From: CAZOIA01 sp964579675
Lineage (GTDB): Bacteria; Planctomycetota; Phycisphaerae; UBA1845; PWPN01
Assembly (NCBI GenBank): GCA_964579675.1
Contig: CAZOIA010000199.1
Span: 1 to 10,055, forward strand
Length of the DNA stretch: 10,055 bases
Direction of reading: 5' to 3'
This document shows positions 1 through 5,857 of the stretch, in pieces. The position numbers were made by a program, and so were the translations under genes. The first letter of the stretch is position 1, and the number at the start of each line of letters is the position of its first letter. The notes under the pieces were generated by a model. The model did not search any database, had not been told where the DNA came from, and was given only the letters and a program-made list of their open reading frames with translations.

Positions 1-56
1 GCCTAGGACACCGGGTTTTCATCCCGGCAACACGGGTTCGAATCCCGTTGGGGTCA
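1..56 (+). tRNA. tRNA-Glu (anticodon UUC), 3' part only
   Basis: This is the 3' part of a glutamate tRNA whose 5' end lies before the window. The anticodon stem is CCGGG (11-15) / CCCGG (23-27) around the 7-base loop TTTTCAT, with anticodon TTC at 18-20. The T arm is ACGGG-TTCGAAT-CCCGT (32-48). The 3' acceptor strand TGGGGTC and discriminator A end at 56. The remaining D-arm sequence (GCCTAGGACACC) is characteristic of bacterial tRNA-Glu. CCA is not encoded. Bases 32-56 double as the left attachment site of the neighbouring element, and the integrase frame runs antisense through the tRNA to a stop at 19-21. Confidence 0.93.
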
Positions 57-1548
57 TTTCCCTCTCTCTACTTCTAAGTGCATTTCCGTGCAATGCGGTG
101 CGCTGCAAGTCATTGTCATGGCTATTACTTGCGTCGGGCCGGGCAGCATCGCCCTTGCCGCGTTGGCGTGCACCGTCGCGCACGGAAGGGGCGTAGTCTT
201 GATCTCTGTCTTGTGCAGTTTTCACGACAGTCGGCAGCCGCCCTGGCGTCGTGTCGTCCGTTCCAGTTGCCCGTCCGGCTTCCCGGTCCGGCCGGTCACA
301 AGATGGCAATCGCCGGATGGCATCCTCGTGTGAGCCGCGGAGCACTTTGGCGTACACGCCAAGCGTCATTGTAGGTGTGCTGTGCCCCAGCAGCTCTTGT
401 GCCGTTTTGACATTGACGCCGGCGGCGATAAGGTTCGTCGCGAACGTGACTCGCAAGCTGTGAAAGTCGGCATACCGTCCCGCATCATTCTCATAGGCGA
501 TGCCGGCCCGCTCCAGGTCGGCGCGGAGCATCTTGACCATGTTTTCCGGGCGCGGCAGCCGAAACACTCGGGCCGTTGGCAGCTTCGATCCGACCAGAGC
601 GCGCAGATCGGCCGCCATGTCTGCTTTCAACGGGACGGTCCGCTCGCGTCGATTCTTGGCGGATGCCGCGGGTACCGTCGCTGTCGGCTTCGCACCGTCC
701 AGATTCAGATTCGCCCGGCTCAGTGCTCTCAGTTCACCAGCTCGCAAGCCGCTCTCGGCTGCCAGCCGGTATAGGACCGCACGCACCGAGCCCGTCATCC
801 CGAAATGTTCCGGCCCCGTCCGAGCCGCTTGCAACAGTCGTGACACTTCGTCCGGCTCAAACGCCCGGCGTGCGTGTCGGCCATCGGGTGTCGCATCCGG
901 TTTTGTCATGTCCCGTAGCGGGTGCTCACCGCAGAGCTTTTCCCGCGCCGACCAGCACAAAAAAGCATTCAGCGCCCCGTAGTAGTGGGCACAGCTCTTG
1001 GCGCCGACGCCCTTCCGGCGCGCCCCCTTTTCCTGAAGCTTACGCAAGCATCGCCCGACGGCTCCGGGCGTGATGTCGCTGAATGTCCGGGCGCTCATCA
1101 CGGCCAGCATGGTCCTGATCCGGTTGCCCGTATTCTGGACGTGCTTCGGCGTCGCCGGCCGGCCCCTCTGCTTTGCCGATGCGATGCCATCGCGTAGGGC
1201 CTGTTCGTATGCCGCGACGTGTTCGGTCAAGGGCCTGGCCGCCGCCTCGGCCGTCTGGTCCAACAGCCCCCAGCGGGCGAGCTTGCCCCGCAACTTGGCC
1301 GGCAGGGCGTCCATGTACCGCCTTAATTCGGGGTCCATCGGCTCCCGGGCTGCTCGTAAGCCGGCCAGTTTTTCGAGCTTGTTGCCTAACTCGATACTCG
1401 CCGCCTTGTGGGCAAACCCGGGCACCTGTCGCACGATGCTTGAAGCACGAGAGGAATCGGAGCTATCGCTGAATGCGACGGTGTAACGCGAGCACTCGGC
1501 AATGCGCCCGGTGCGTGCTGCGTACTTGCGTTTGAACACGCTCGCCAT
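19..1548 (-). CDS. int: Tyrosine-type site-specific integrase
   Basis: This 509-aa integrase should catalyse recombination between attP and the tRNA-Glu 3' end. An N-terminal region (1-100) precedes a SAM-like core-binding domain (about 105-215) and a catalytic domain (about 228-415). The full catalytic set is visible: R269 (GLRAGEL), K298, H363 and R366 (DFHSLR), H389 (LLGHS) and nucleophile Y399 (GVYAKV). A low-complexity linker (about 416-497) follows. The last residues, MTPTGFEPV, are the antisense translation of the tRNA T arm, and the TGA stop at 19-21 lies in the anticodon loop. The integrated gene therefore ends on host sequence, while the in-frame continuation sits beyond attR (see 7746-8090). 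The ATG has an AGGTGA ribosome site and lies 3 nt after the XRE gene's stop, so the two form one operon. Confidence 0.93.
   Translation of the reverse strand: MASVFKRKYAARTGRIAECSRYTVAFSDSSDSSRASSIVRQVPGFAHKAASIELGNKLEKLAGLRAAREPMDPELRRYMDALPAKLRGKLARWGLLDQTAEAAARPLTEHVAAYEQALRDGIASAKQRGRPATPKHVQNTGNRIRTMLAVMSARTFSDITPGAVGRCLRKLQEKGARRKGVGAKSCAHYYGALNAFLCWSAREKLCGEHPLRDMTKPDATPDGRHARRAFEPDEVSRLLQAARTGPEHFGMTGSVRAVLYRLAAESGLRAGELRALSRANLNLDGAKPTATVPAASAKNRRERTVPLKADMAADLRALVGSKLPTARVFRLPRPENMVKMLRADLERAGIAYENDAGRYADFHSLRVTFATNLIAAGVNVKTAQELLGHSTPTMTLGVYAKVLRGSHEDAIRRLPSCDRPDREAGRATGTDDTTPGRLPTVVKTAQDRDQDYAPSVRDGARQRGKGDAARPDASNSHDNDLQRTALHGNALRSREREMTPTGFEPVLPG
32..56 (+). other. attL: attL: attachment site in the tRNA-Glu 3' end
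   Basis: These 25 bases (T arm plus 3' acceptor strand) recur at 7966-7990 with one mismatch, at position 39: the T-loop C here is G at the other site. The C is the conserved T-loop base of a working tRNA. This fits a crossover to the right of 39, within the 17 identical bases 40-56, so that the tRNA kept its own sequence and the far site kept the element's. An integrase gene ending in the site is the classic arrangement of tRNA-targeting elements. Confidence 0.85.
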
Positions 1549-1551
1549 TGC

Positions 1552-1767
1552 TCACCTGCCTTTCCGCGCCGGCCGCAGTTCGAGGCCGAGAAACCGCCCC
1601 AGGATGTCTACCGTGTCCATCGACAAGCCCCGGTGGCCCGCCAGGAAATGAGACAGAGCCCCCTTGTCGATGCCGGTTTCCTGGCAGATCCGGTACGCGG
1701 TGTGCTCGCTATCCCGCACGAGTTGCCGGAGCTGGTCACTCAGTTTCGTGGGTTTCCGTTTGGCCAT
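1552..1767 (-). CDS. XRE-family HTH transcriptional regulator (71 aa)
   Basis: This is a small single-domain helix-turn-helix protein of the XRE/Cro-CI type. The segment AYRICQETGIDKGALSHFLAG (about 24-44) is the HTH, and TVDILGRFLGLEL is the following helix. It lies directly upstream of the integrase and probably controls it, and perhaps itself. I chose the ATG at 1767 over the upstream in-frame ATG at 1797 because the -35 box covers 1797 and the predicted transcription start falls on 1767. There is no good Shine-Dalgarno sequence before 1767, which fits leaderless translation. HTH identity is clear; its role as lysogeny-type repressor or integrase activator is inferred. Confidence 0.88.
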   Translation of the reverse strand: MAKRKPTKLSDQLRQLVRDSEHTAYRICQETGIDKGALSHFLAGHRGLSMDTVDILGRFLGLELRPARKGR

Positions 1768-1773
1768 GTAGCA

Positions 1774-1802
1774 AGTATACTCCACGGTTGGCGTCATGTC
1801 AA
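1774..1802 (-). promoter_or_regulatory. Sigma-70-type promoter of the XRE-integrase operon, probably leaderless
   Basis: On the minus strand, TTGACA (1802-1797) and TATACT (1779-1774) are separated by exactly 17 bases, close to an ideal sigma-70 promoter. Counting -6 to -1 after the -10 box puts +1 on the A of the ATG at 1767. An imperfect dyad (GGTTG 1786-1790 and CAACC 1800-1804, 9 bases between) overlaps the -35 box and could be an operator. Confidence 0.8.
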
Positions 1803-1804
1803 CC
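1786..1804. promoter_or_regulatory. Possible operator dyad over the XRE promoter
   Basis: The arms GGTTG and CAACC face each other across 9 bases and cover the -35 hexamer and part of the spacer. This is a natural place for XRE autorepression. Five-base arms are short, and no second copy was found. Confidence 0.35.
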
Positions 1805-1839
1805 TTGTTTCTCGGGTTTTTCGCCTGCCACCAGTCGCG

Positions 1840-2946
1840 CTACGAAAAGAGTGACATCGCTTTCGGGCCAACAGCCCCGATGATGCCCTGAGTGAACATG
1901 CCCAGCAGCTCGGCGTAAAGGGCTTGCATTTCCGCGTCCGTTTCGCGGGTAATCGCATCCTCAAGGTACTCAATCATGTCCTGCCGGTCCCGCTCGCTTA
2001 CGAGGTCGGGAACGAAGCGGGGCTGATCTGCGATCAGGGACGCCGCTTGGGCCTCAAGCGGTGCGGCTATTCGCATTCCCTCCAGCCCGAGCCGGTAGGG
2101 CTCGTATCCCAACTCCGCCGCTTGCAGGCCCCGCCCGAGTTCGGCGAGCCGGGTTTCCGCCTCAAGCGCCCGCTCTCCGAGCCCGGTCTGCCCGATCTGG
2201 CCGGTAAGCGACGCCGCAAGCTCCTGGATGGCCTGCTCCGATTCGCGATTGGCCAGGGCTCGCTGAATCTCGATGTCCCGCTCGGAAGCGCTGATCTGCC
2301 GACCCGTTTCCTGAGCCGCCTGTCGCTGAAGGGCAGCGCTCAGGCCGGAGTCCGAAATCCCGCGACGGGCCATTTCCTCTCTGGCCTGCTGCTCGGCTGC
2401 CCGGCTCGTGCCGAGGATGGTATCCGCGGCCTGCGCCTTGAGCCTAGCCGCCGTCTGCGCGTCAATGGCCTCCGGGCTCTGCAATCGGCCCCTCACGCTC
2501 TGAAGCGTCTCCTGCACAAACGGATTGGCCTCGAATTGGCCGACCGCCGAGCCACCCGTGCCGAGAAACTGCCGGGCGCTGCCGGCCACGGATGGGAACG
2601 TACTGGGGAGGGCACCATACGGGCGGCTGAGGTAACCAGCGAAATTCTGCAAGCCGCTCGCCGCCCTCTCAATGTCTTCGCGCGACTCGCCTGCCGCCCC
2701 CTCGCCTCGGGCCGCCGCCCCGGTCTCCGGACTCATGCCCGGCATAATCTCGGGGTAGGTTTGGGCCGCCCAATCCATCACGCCGGTTTGGTACGGCGCC
2801 TTGGTTCCGGCTTTGCTTCGGCTGGGTGCCTTGCTCGTGCTGCCGACTCTGGGCAGTCCCGTCTCCGGGTCCAGCCCGGCGGAAACATTCTGTTGGCGGA
2901 TGTTCGCATTCCACCAGCTCGGCAGCCATCGTGATGTTGCGGCCAT
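1840..2946 (-). CDS. Virion-like (tail or ejection-type) protein, helical and Ala/Gln/Glu-rich
   Basis: This 368-aa protein has no signal peptide. A Trp-rich start (WLPSWWNANIRQQNVSAGLD) is followed by a Ser/Gly/Ala-rich region and a long helical stretch (about 140-310) rich in Ala, Gln, Glu and Arg. The segment ARRGISDSGLSAALQRQAAQETGRQI has the 'RRGI.dSGL..A..RQ' pattern that I associate with phage virion or internal ejection proteins. That is family recollection, not a search result. The ATG at 2946 has an AAAGGA ribosome site. A GTG at 2970 would overlap the stop of the helicase-loader gene in a GTGA arrangement and is a coupled alternative (376 aa). It is the only structural-looking gene in the element, so it could modify a helper phage's particle or be a relic. 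Confidence 0.6.
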   Translation of the reverse strand: MAATSRWLPSWWNANIRQQNVSAGLDPETGLPRVGSTSKAPSRSKAGTKAPYQTGVMDWAAQTYPEIMPGMSPETGAAARGEGAAGESREDIERAASGLQNFAGYLSRPYGALPSTFPSVAGSARQFLGTGGSAVGQFEANPFVQETLQSVRGRLQSPEAIDAQTAARLKAQAADTILGTSRAAEQQAREEMARRGISDSGLSAALQRQAAQETGRQISASERDIEIQRALANRESEQAIQELAASLTGQIGQTGLGERALEAETRLAELGRGLQAAELGYEPYRLGLEGMRIAAPLEAQAASLIADQPRFVPDLVSERDRQDMIEYLEDAITRETDAEMQALYAELLGMFTQGIIGAVGPKAMSLFS

Positions 2947-2966
2947 TCTTTGTTCCTTTCGTGTGC

Positions 2967-3593
2967 TCACGTTCCGCTCGGCGAACCGCTCGCCGCCAGC
3001 ATGCGCTCACCCGCCGACCTTGCGGGTTCATGTCCCCGGAGTCGGCGGTCGGGACCTCGCATCTCCAAGATCGTACCCGCCGCCAGTCGGCTGACGATTC
3101 GTTCATCGTAGGCGTTCGCGATCTCGGCAAGCGACAGGTTGGCCAGCGTTATTGTCGCCCGCCCTTGTCGGACATCGAGCGTGCGCTTAACTGCGTCATA
3201 TTCCGTCTCGGATGGCTCACTCCGCAGACCCAACTCGTCGATGACGACGAGCCCGTAGTGACCGAGATCGTCAAGGAGGGCCCGTTCAGACCGCGGTGCC
3301 CCCCTGGAGTAGTAAAGCCGCCCGCACTTGGCATCCGCCAGCATCCCCCCCAATTCGGAGGCGGTCCAATAAAACACGTCGGGAGCCCGATGGCCCCCCC
3401 ACCAGTCGGCGACGCACAAGGCGAGACACGTTTTGCCGCAGCCCACCGCGCCTAAAATGGTCAGAGGCCAAGGCCCGTCGTGCTCGATGATCTGGCGCAC
3501 ACGCTCCCGGGCCGCCGGGTCCACCTGATCCCGGTCCCGGTGGACGGCCGGGCAGCACCGGCGGACCCTAGATTCGTTCGACGCATTTCTCAT
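2967..3593 (-). CDS. DnaC/IstB-type AAA+ ATPase (helicase loader)
   Basis: This 208-aa AAA+ protein has Walker A GAVGCGKT (48-55), Walker B LVVIDE (115-120), a sensor-like ITLANLS (148-154) and the DnaC/IstB-type segment YDERIVSRL with basic residues near 165-169. DnaC-like proteins load the replicative helicase at an origin, whereas IstB proteins serve IS21-type transposases. No IstA transposase is present and a replication initiator lies directly upstream, overlapping by 26 bases, so helicase loading is the better reading. The arrangement resembles lambda O-P or phage DnaD-DnaC modules. The ATG at 3593 has GGGAG about 8 bases upstream. It is short for DnaC and lacks an obvious helicase-binding N-terminal domain. 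Confidence 0.85.
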   Translation of the reverse strand: MRNASNESRVRRCCPAVHRDRDQVDPAARERVRQIIEHDGPWPLTILGAVGCGKTCLALCVADWWGGHRAPDVFYWTASELGGMLADAKCGRLYYSRGAPRSERALLDDLGHYGLVVIDELGLRSEPSETEYDAVKRTLDVRQGRATITLANLSLAEIANAYDERIVSRLAAGTILEMRGPDRRLRGHEPARSAGERMLAASGSPSGT

Positions 3594-4449
3594 ATTCGCT
3601 GCTCCCGGTTCGCACTCGGGCAGGGTTGGCCTGCCCCGGCTTGTCCTGCCCGAATCGGTCCCAATGCTTCACCAGCGCTTCGGGGGTATCCGCCGCTCTG
3701 GGCCACTCCCGCCGGTAGCGCTCAAGCCGCACCCGGATTTCGCCGGCCGTCGCGCTCTTGAGCTTCAAATCAGCCACGATCCGGCCGATCCGGGTCCGGT
3801 CGGCCTTTGTGATCGGCTTCAAGCTAAACAGTTCACAAACGCTGTCCCAAATCGAATCGCGCGCGCGGGGTTTGGATGATGGCTTTTCGGCGTGTGCCGT
3901 AGTAAGTCTCTTCTCTTGATCTCTTACCTTGATCTCCTCTGTAGTCTCTGGGACTACGTCGGGATGGACAGAAAGACTACGTTGCCTACGTCGGAAAGAC
4001 AACGTTGTCTCTGGGGGAACGTTGTCTCTGGGGGAACGTTGAACGTTGTCTCTGGGGGAACGTTGAACGTTGTCTCTGGGGGAACGTCGATACCGGCAAG
4101 TCCGGCCTTCAGGTGGTCCCTTCAATCCCCCCCGGCGCTCCACGTCGATCAGACCCGCCTCCTGGAGCCGGTGAATTGCCCGATTGATCGCCTTCAGGCT
4201 AATCCCGCATTCCCGGGCAACGTGGCGCTGGCCCGGCCAACAGGCCCCCTTGTCGCCCATGAGGTTCACCAACTCGGCAAAGACGATCTTGTCGATGGCG
4301 GTCAAGTCCGTTCGTCGGAGCACGTCGCGTGGGAGTCGCACGAAACGCCCCGTGGCGGTTTCGGCCGCCCCCTGAGTAGGCCCAGGCGCGCCGCGTGGCG
4401 TGACGGGGCTGGAAACGCTTCCTACGGGCTTTCTCGCATCACTCCGCAT
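3568..4449 (-). CDS. Replication initiator-like protein (lambda O-like layout)
   Basis: This 293-aa protein has a winged-HTH domain at about 40-108 (TDLTAIDKIVFAELVNLMG, then HVARECGISLKAINRAIHRL and EAGLIDVERR), as in phage O/RepO-type initiators. A repetitive linker (about 122-150) contains RSPRDNV three times. A C-terminal domain at about 198-268 (IWDSVCELFSLKPITKADRTRIGRIV to the segment ALVKHWDRF) resembles the C-terminal domain of phage replication proteins. The ATG at 4449 has a GAGGGG ribosome site and lies 11 bases inside the end of the HTH gene upstream. An in-frame start at 4545 has less support. The linker is encoded by DNA repeats that probably form the origin (4001-4082). It likely binds those repeats and recruits the loader encoded next. 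Confidence 0.75.
   Translation of the reverse strand: MRSDARKPVGSVSSPVTPRGAPGPTQGAAETATGRFVRLPRDVLRRTDLTAIDKIVFAELVNLMGDKGACWPGQRHVARECGISLKAINRAIHRLQEAGLIDVERRGGLKGPPEGRTCRYRRSPRDNVQRSPRDNVQRSPRDNVPPETTLSFRRRQRSLSVHPDVVPETTEEIKVRDQEKRLTTAHAEKPSSKPRARDSIWDSVCELFSLKPITKADRTRIGRIVADLKLKSATAGEIRVRLERYRREWPRAADTPEALVKHWDRFGQDKPGQANPARVRTGSSEYEKCVERI
3895..3960. other. Candidate DNA-unwinding region next to the iterons
   Basis: This stretch is visibly less GC-rich than its surroundings and adjoins the iteron cluster inside the initiator gene. It holds two direct repeats spaced by 13 bases, CTTGATCTCTT (3915-3925) and CTTGATCTCCT (3928-3938). The GATCTCTTA core is shared with one of the 13-mers of E. 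coli oriC as I recall it. The coding sense here (residues about 170-185, rich in E, K, R and D) may explain part of the composition. Confidence 0.4.
4001..4082 (+). repeat. Four identical 17-bp direct repeats: candidate iterons of a replication origin
   Basis: The unit AACGTTGTCTCTGGGGG occurs without change at 4001-4017, 4018-4034, 4042-4058 and 4066-4082. The intervals are 17, 24 and 24 bases. Three copies are read as RSPRDNV. The fourth (4001-4017) is in another frame and reads PETTL, so the DNA sequence has been kept rather than the peptide. A degraded fifth copy may lie at 3942-3960. The location in the middle of an O-like initiator gene matches the lambda origin plan. Confidence 0.75.
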
Positions 4450-4672
4450 TGGCACCCCTCGCTTCGTCCCACTGCTCCCGAGGTGGACAGCCGGATGCAA
4501 TCCAGTCCTCCAGCTCGGCGCGTCGCCATCGAACCGCGCGCCCAAGCCTGATCGGTGCTGGCATCCGGCCCGTGGCGTTCATCTTCCAGATTTGGCGAAT
4601 CGAGACCGCCAACAAGCGCGCGACACCTTTGACATCGAGAAGGCCGGCTAGGTGCGGACTTTTCTCAATCAC
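4439..4672 (-). CDS. AlpA/excisionase-type HTH protein (77 aa)
   Basis: This is a small MerR-like/HTH_17 domain protein. The pattern is typical: LLDVKGVARLLAVSIRQIWKM, then a basic 'wing' (GRMPAPIRLGRAVRWRRAELEDWI). Such proteins act as excisionases or activators of integrase genes in satellites and integrative elements. The likely start is GTG at 4672, with AGGGGG about 6 bases upstream and an 8-base overlap with the preceding ORF's end. The TTG at 4708 would be a longer alternative. Its stop lies 11 bases inside the replication initiator gene, so the genes from 4865 down are one translationally coupled operon. Excisionase function is inferred from size, fold and context. Confidence 0.8.
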   Translation of the reverse strand: MIEKSPHLAGLLDVKGVARLLAVSIRQIWKMNATGRMPAPIRLGRAVRWRRAELEDWIASGCPPREQWDEARGANAE

Positions 4673-4865
4673 GATCGCCCCCCTGCCGACGGGTCTCCGG
4701 GCGGGCAAATTGGACCGCGACGCCCAGGCGCTCCAGCTCGCGCTCTGCCTGCGCCATCAACTGGTAATCCTGCCTCGCGCGCGCCAACTCCAACGTAGCG
4801 AACCAGGCGGTTGGGCTCTCCGAAGCCTCCCGCCGAGCTGATTCCAGGTCGAGACTGTTCTTCAC
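4665..4865 (-). CDS. Small helical protein of unknown function (66 aa)
   Basis: This acidic-then-basic helical protein has a central run LELARARQDYQLMAQAERELERLGV that suggests a helical hairpin or short coiled coil. I recall similar small ORFs next to excisionase-like genes in planctomycete elements, but I cannot name a family. The GTG start at 4865 has a strong GGAGG ribosome site 7 bases upstream. It is the first gene of the excisionase-initiator-loader operon, and its stop overlaps the start of the HTH gene. No signal peptide or membrane segment is seen. Confidence 0.7.
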   Translation of the reverse strand: MKNSLDLESARREASESPTAWFATLELARARQDYQLMAQAERELERLGVAVQFARPETRRQGGDRD

Positions 4866-4919
4866 CGCCGATCCTCCAAACGATTCGCGCCTCCCGTAGA
4901 ATCAGCAAAATGGTGTTTG

Positions 4920-5000
4920 GTGGTGCGGGTGAGGAATGAAAACGCCCGTGTTCATTGGCGTTTGTGGAGGCAGTGGTGCGGGATGTGGTGCGTGCACCAC
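4920..5000. promoter_or_regulatory. Cluster of GTGGTGC half-sites upstream of the excision/replication operon
   Basis: GTGGTGC occurs at 4920-4926, 4973-4979 and 4985-4991, and inverted (GCACCAC) at 4994-5000. The last two form a palindrome with a 2-base centre (GTGGTGC-GT-GCACCAC). The cluster sits between the HTH-protein gene and the first gene of the excision/replication operon. It may be an operator array or binding sites for a recombination or replication protein. Confidence 0.55.
4940..4963 (-). terminator. Possible weak intrinsic terminator
   Basis: On the minus strand AAACGCC and GGCGTTT pair across a 10-base loop, followed by one more T and then C. It lies downstream of the 5008-5787 gene and before the next operon. 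The stem is only 7 bp and A/T at its base, so it is a weak candidate. Confidence 0.35.
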
Positions 5001-5007
5001 CCCAGGT

Positions 5008-5787
5008 CTATTCGTCGATAGCTTCGATGGTCCCGGTCTCGGCGTCCTTCCAGCCGCGGCGGGGGGTCCTCTCGGCTTCTGTCAGCCGTGCCTTGACCCG
5101 CTGATAAAAGTCGGATCGGGAGAGGGCAGAATGCGAACACCCCGCGGCTTTGGCGATTCTACGATCCGACCATCCAGGATGGTCTTTCTTTAACGCCACG
5201 GCTACAGCTACTGGATCGGGGCGCGGGATCTTGGAATCGGCCGGCGTGTCTGCCTCCCCCCTGCCGCCTGCCCACTGCTCAATCTGCTGAGTGATCTGCC
5301 GAAATTGCTCCCGGAATCCGATGCTTACCCAGGCTGCGCCATCATCCCTGAACGTGGAAGCCCGGTGTCGTTTGTGCACAAAGTGCCGGAAAACCTCTTC
5401 GACGATATGCGCTCTCTTGTCAGCCAGGCCGGACACGGCAATCTCTTCGTCCGTGCGTCTCGTGATGAATCCCGCGTTCCCAAGTGATGCGATCAAAGCA
5501 TCCGACATCGCCACCACCCTATCGAGTGCTTTACTGGCAGTTTCGGTGTGAATAATACCCACTCGATCGTCTGTTCTCGGTGGGCACGTCTCAAGAATGC
5601 ACAGATACTCACGATAGGCTTTGGCCACTTCTGGCAGCAAATCCTTCAGTGTGCAGGGCTTCTCCTTGCTCGGCCGACGATCAACGCTCCAAACACGGTC
5701 ACTTGACGTGCTCTCGATGCCAGGTTGAAGCGGAAAATCGGGTGCTGGACCTTGACGCGCGAGTCGGTTTCCTTCAGACTTGCTCAT
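5008..5787 (-). CDS. Protein of unknown function with C-terminal HTH (259 aa)
   Basis: I do not recognise a named family. The N-terminal 45 residues look disordered. A helical domain follows (about 46-175, including TLKDLLPEVAKAYREYLCIL and FREQFRQITQQIEQW), then a Pro/Asp linker. The C-terminal homeodomain-like HTH (about 193-235: DHPGWSDRRIAKAAGCSHSALSRSDFYQRV) resembles the DNA-binding part of small terminase or transposase-like proteins. A DNA-recognition role such as packaging-site binding or regulation is possible but unproven. The ATG at 5787 has GAAGGA about 9 bases upstream, immediately after a strong hairpin. The in-frame extension to 5931 runs through that hairpin and into the preceding gene, and I reject it. 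The gene is separated from its neighbours on both sides by 70 or more bases. Confidence 0.75.
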   Translation of the reverse strand: MSKSEGNRLARQGPAPDFPLQPGIESTSSDRVWSVDRRPSKEKPCTLKDLLPEVAKAYREYLCILETCPPRTDDRVGIIHTETASKALDRVVAMSDALIASLGNAGFITRRTDEEIAVSGLADKRAHIVEEVFRHFVHKRHRASTFRDDGAAWVSIGFREQFRQITQQIEQWAGGRGEADTPADSKIPRPDPVAVAVALKKDHPGWSDRRIAKAAGCSHSALSRSDFYQRVKARLTEAERTPRRGWKDAETGTIEAIDE

Positions 5788-5803
5788 GCGATGTATTCCT
5801 TCA

Positions 5804-5831
5804 GCCGCCGTGCCGCCCCTGGCACGACGGC
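5804..5831. promoter_or_regulatory. Strong 11-bp hairpin in the leader of the HTH-protein gene
   Basis: GCCGCCGTGCC (5804-5814) pairs with GGCACGACGGC (5821-5831) across a 6-base loop, giving 11 pairs with one G-T type. On the minus strand it ends just before the GAAGGA ribosome site of the 5787 start, so it could affect translation or separate the two genes. On the plus strand it is followed by TCTTTATT, so it could also stop transcription in that direction. Confidence 0.5.
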
Positions 5832-5857
5832 TCTTTATTCGCGGTCCCACCCCCCTT

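Noticed and set aside
1924..2934. Long plus-strand ORF (336 codons) opposite the virion-like gene
   Set aside because: It is a shadow frame in GC-rich DNA. The minus-strand frame has a ribosome site, operon context and a coherent helical protein.
2967..3593. IstB of an IS21-type insertion sequence
   Set aside because: There is no IstA transposase and no terminal inverted repeats. The overlap with an O-like initiator supports helicase loading instead.
4001..4082. CRISPR array
   Set aside because: The repeats are 17 bp with gaps of 0 and 7 bases, and they lie inside a coding gene. There are no spacers and no cas genes.
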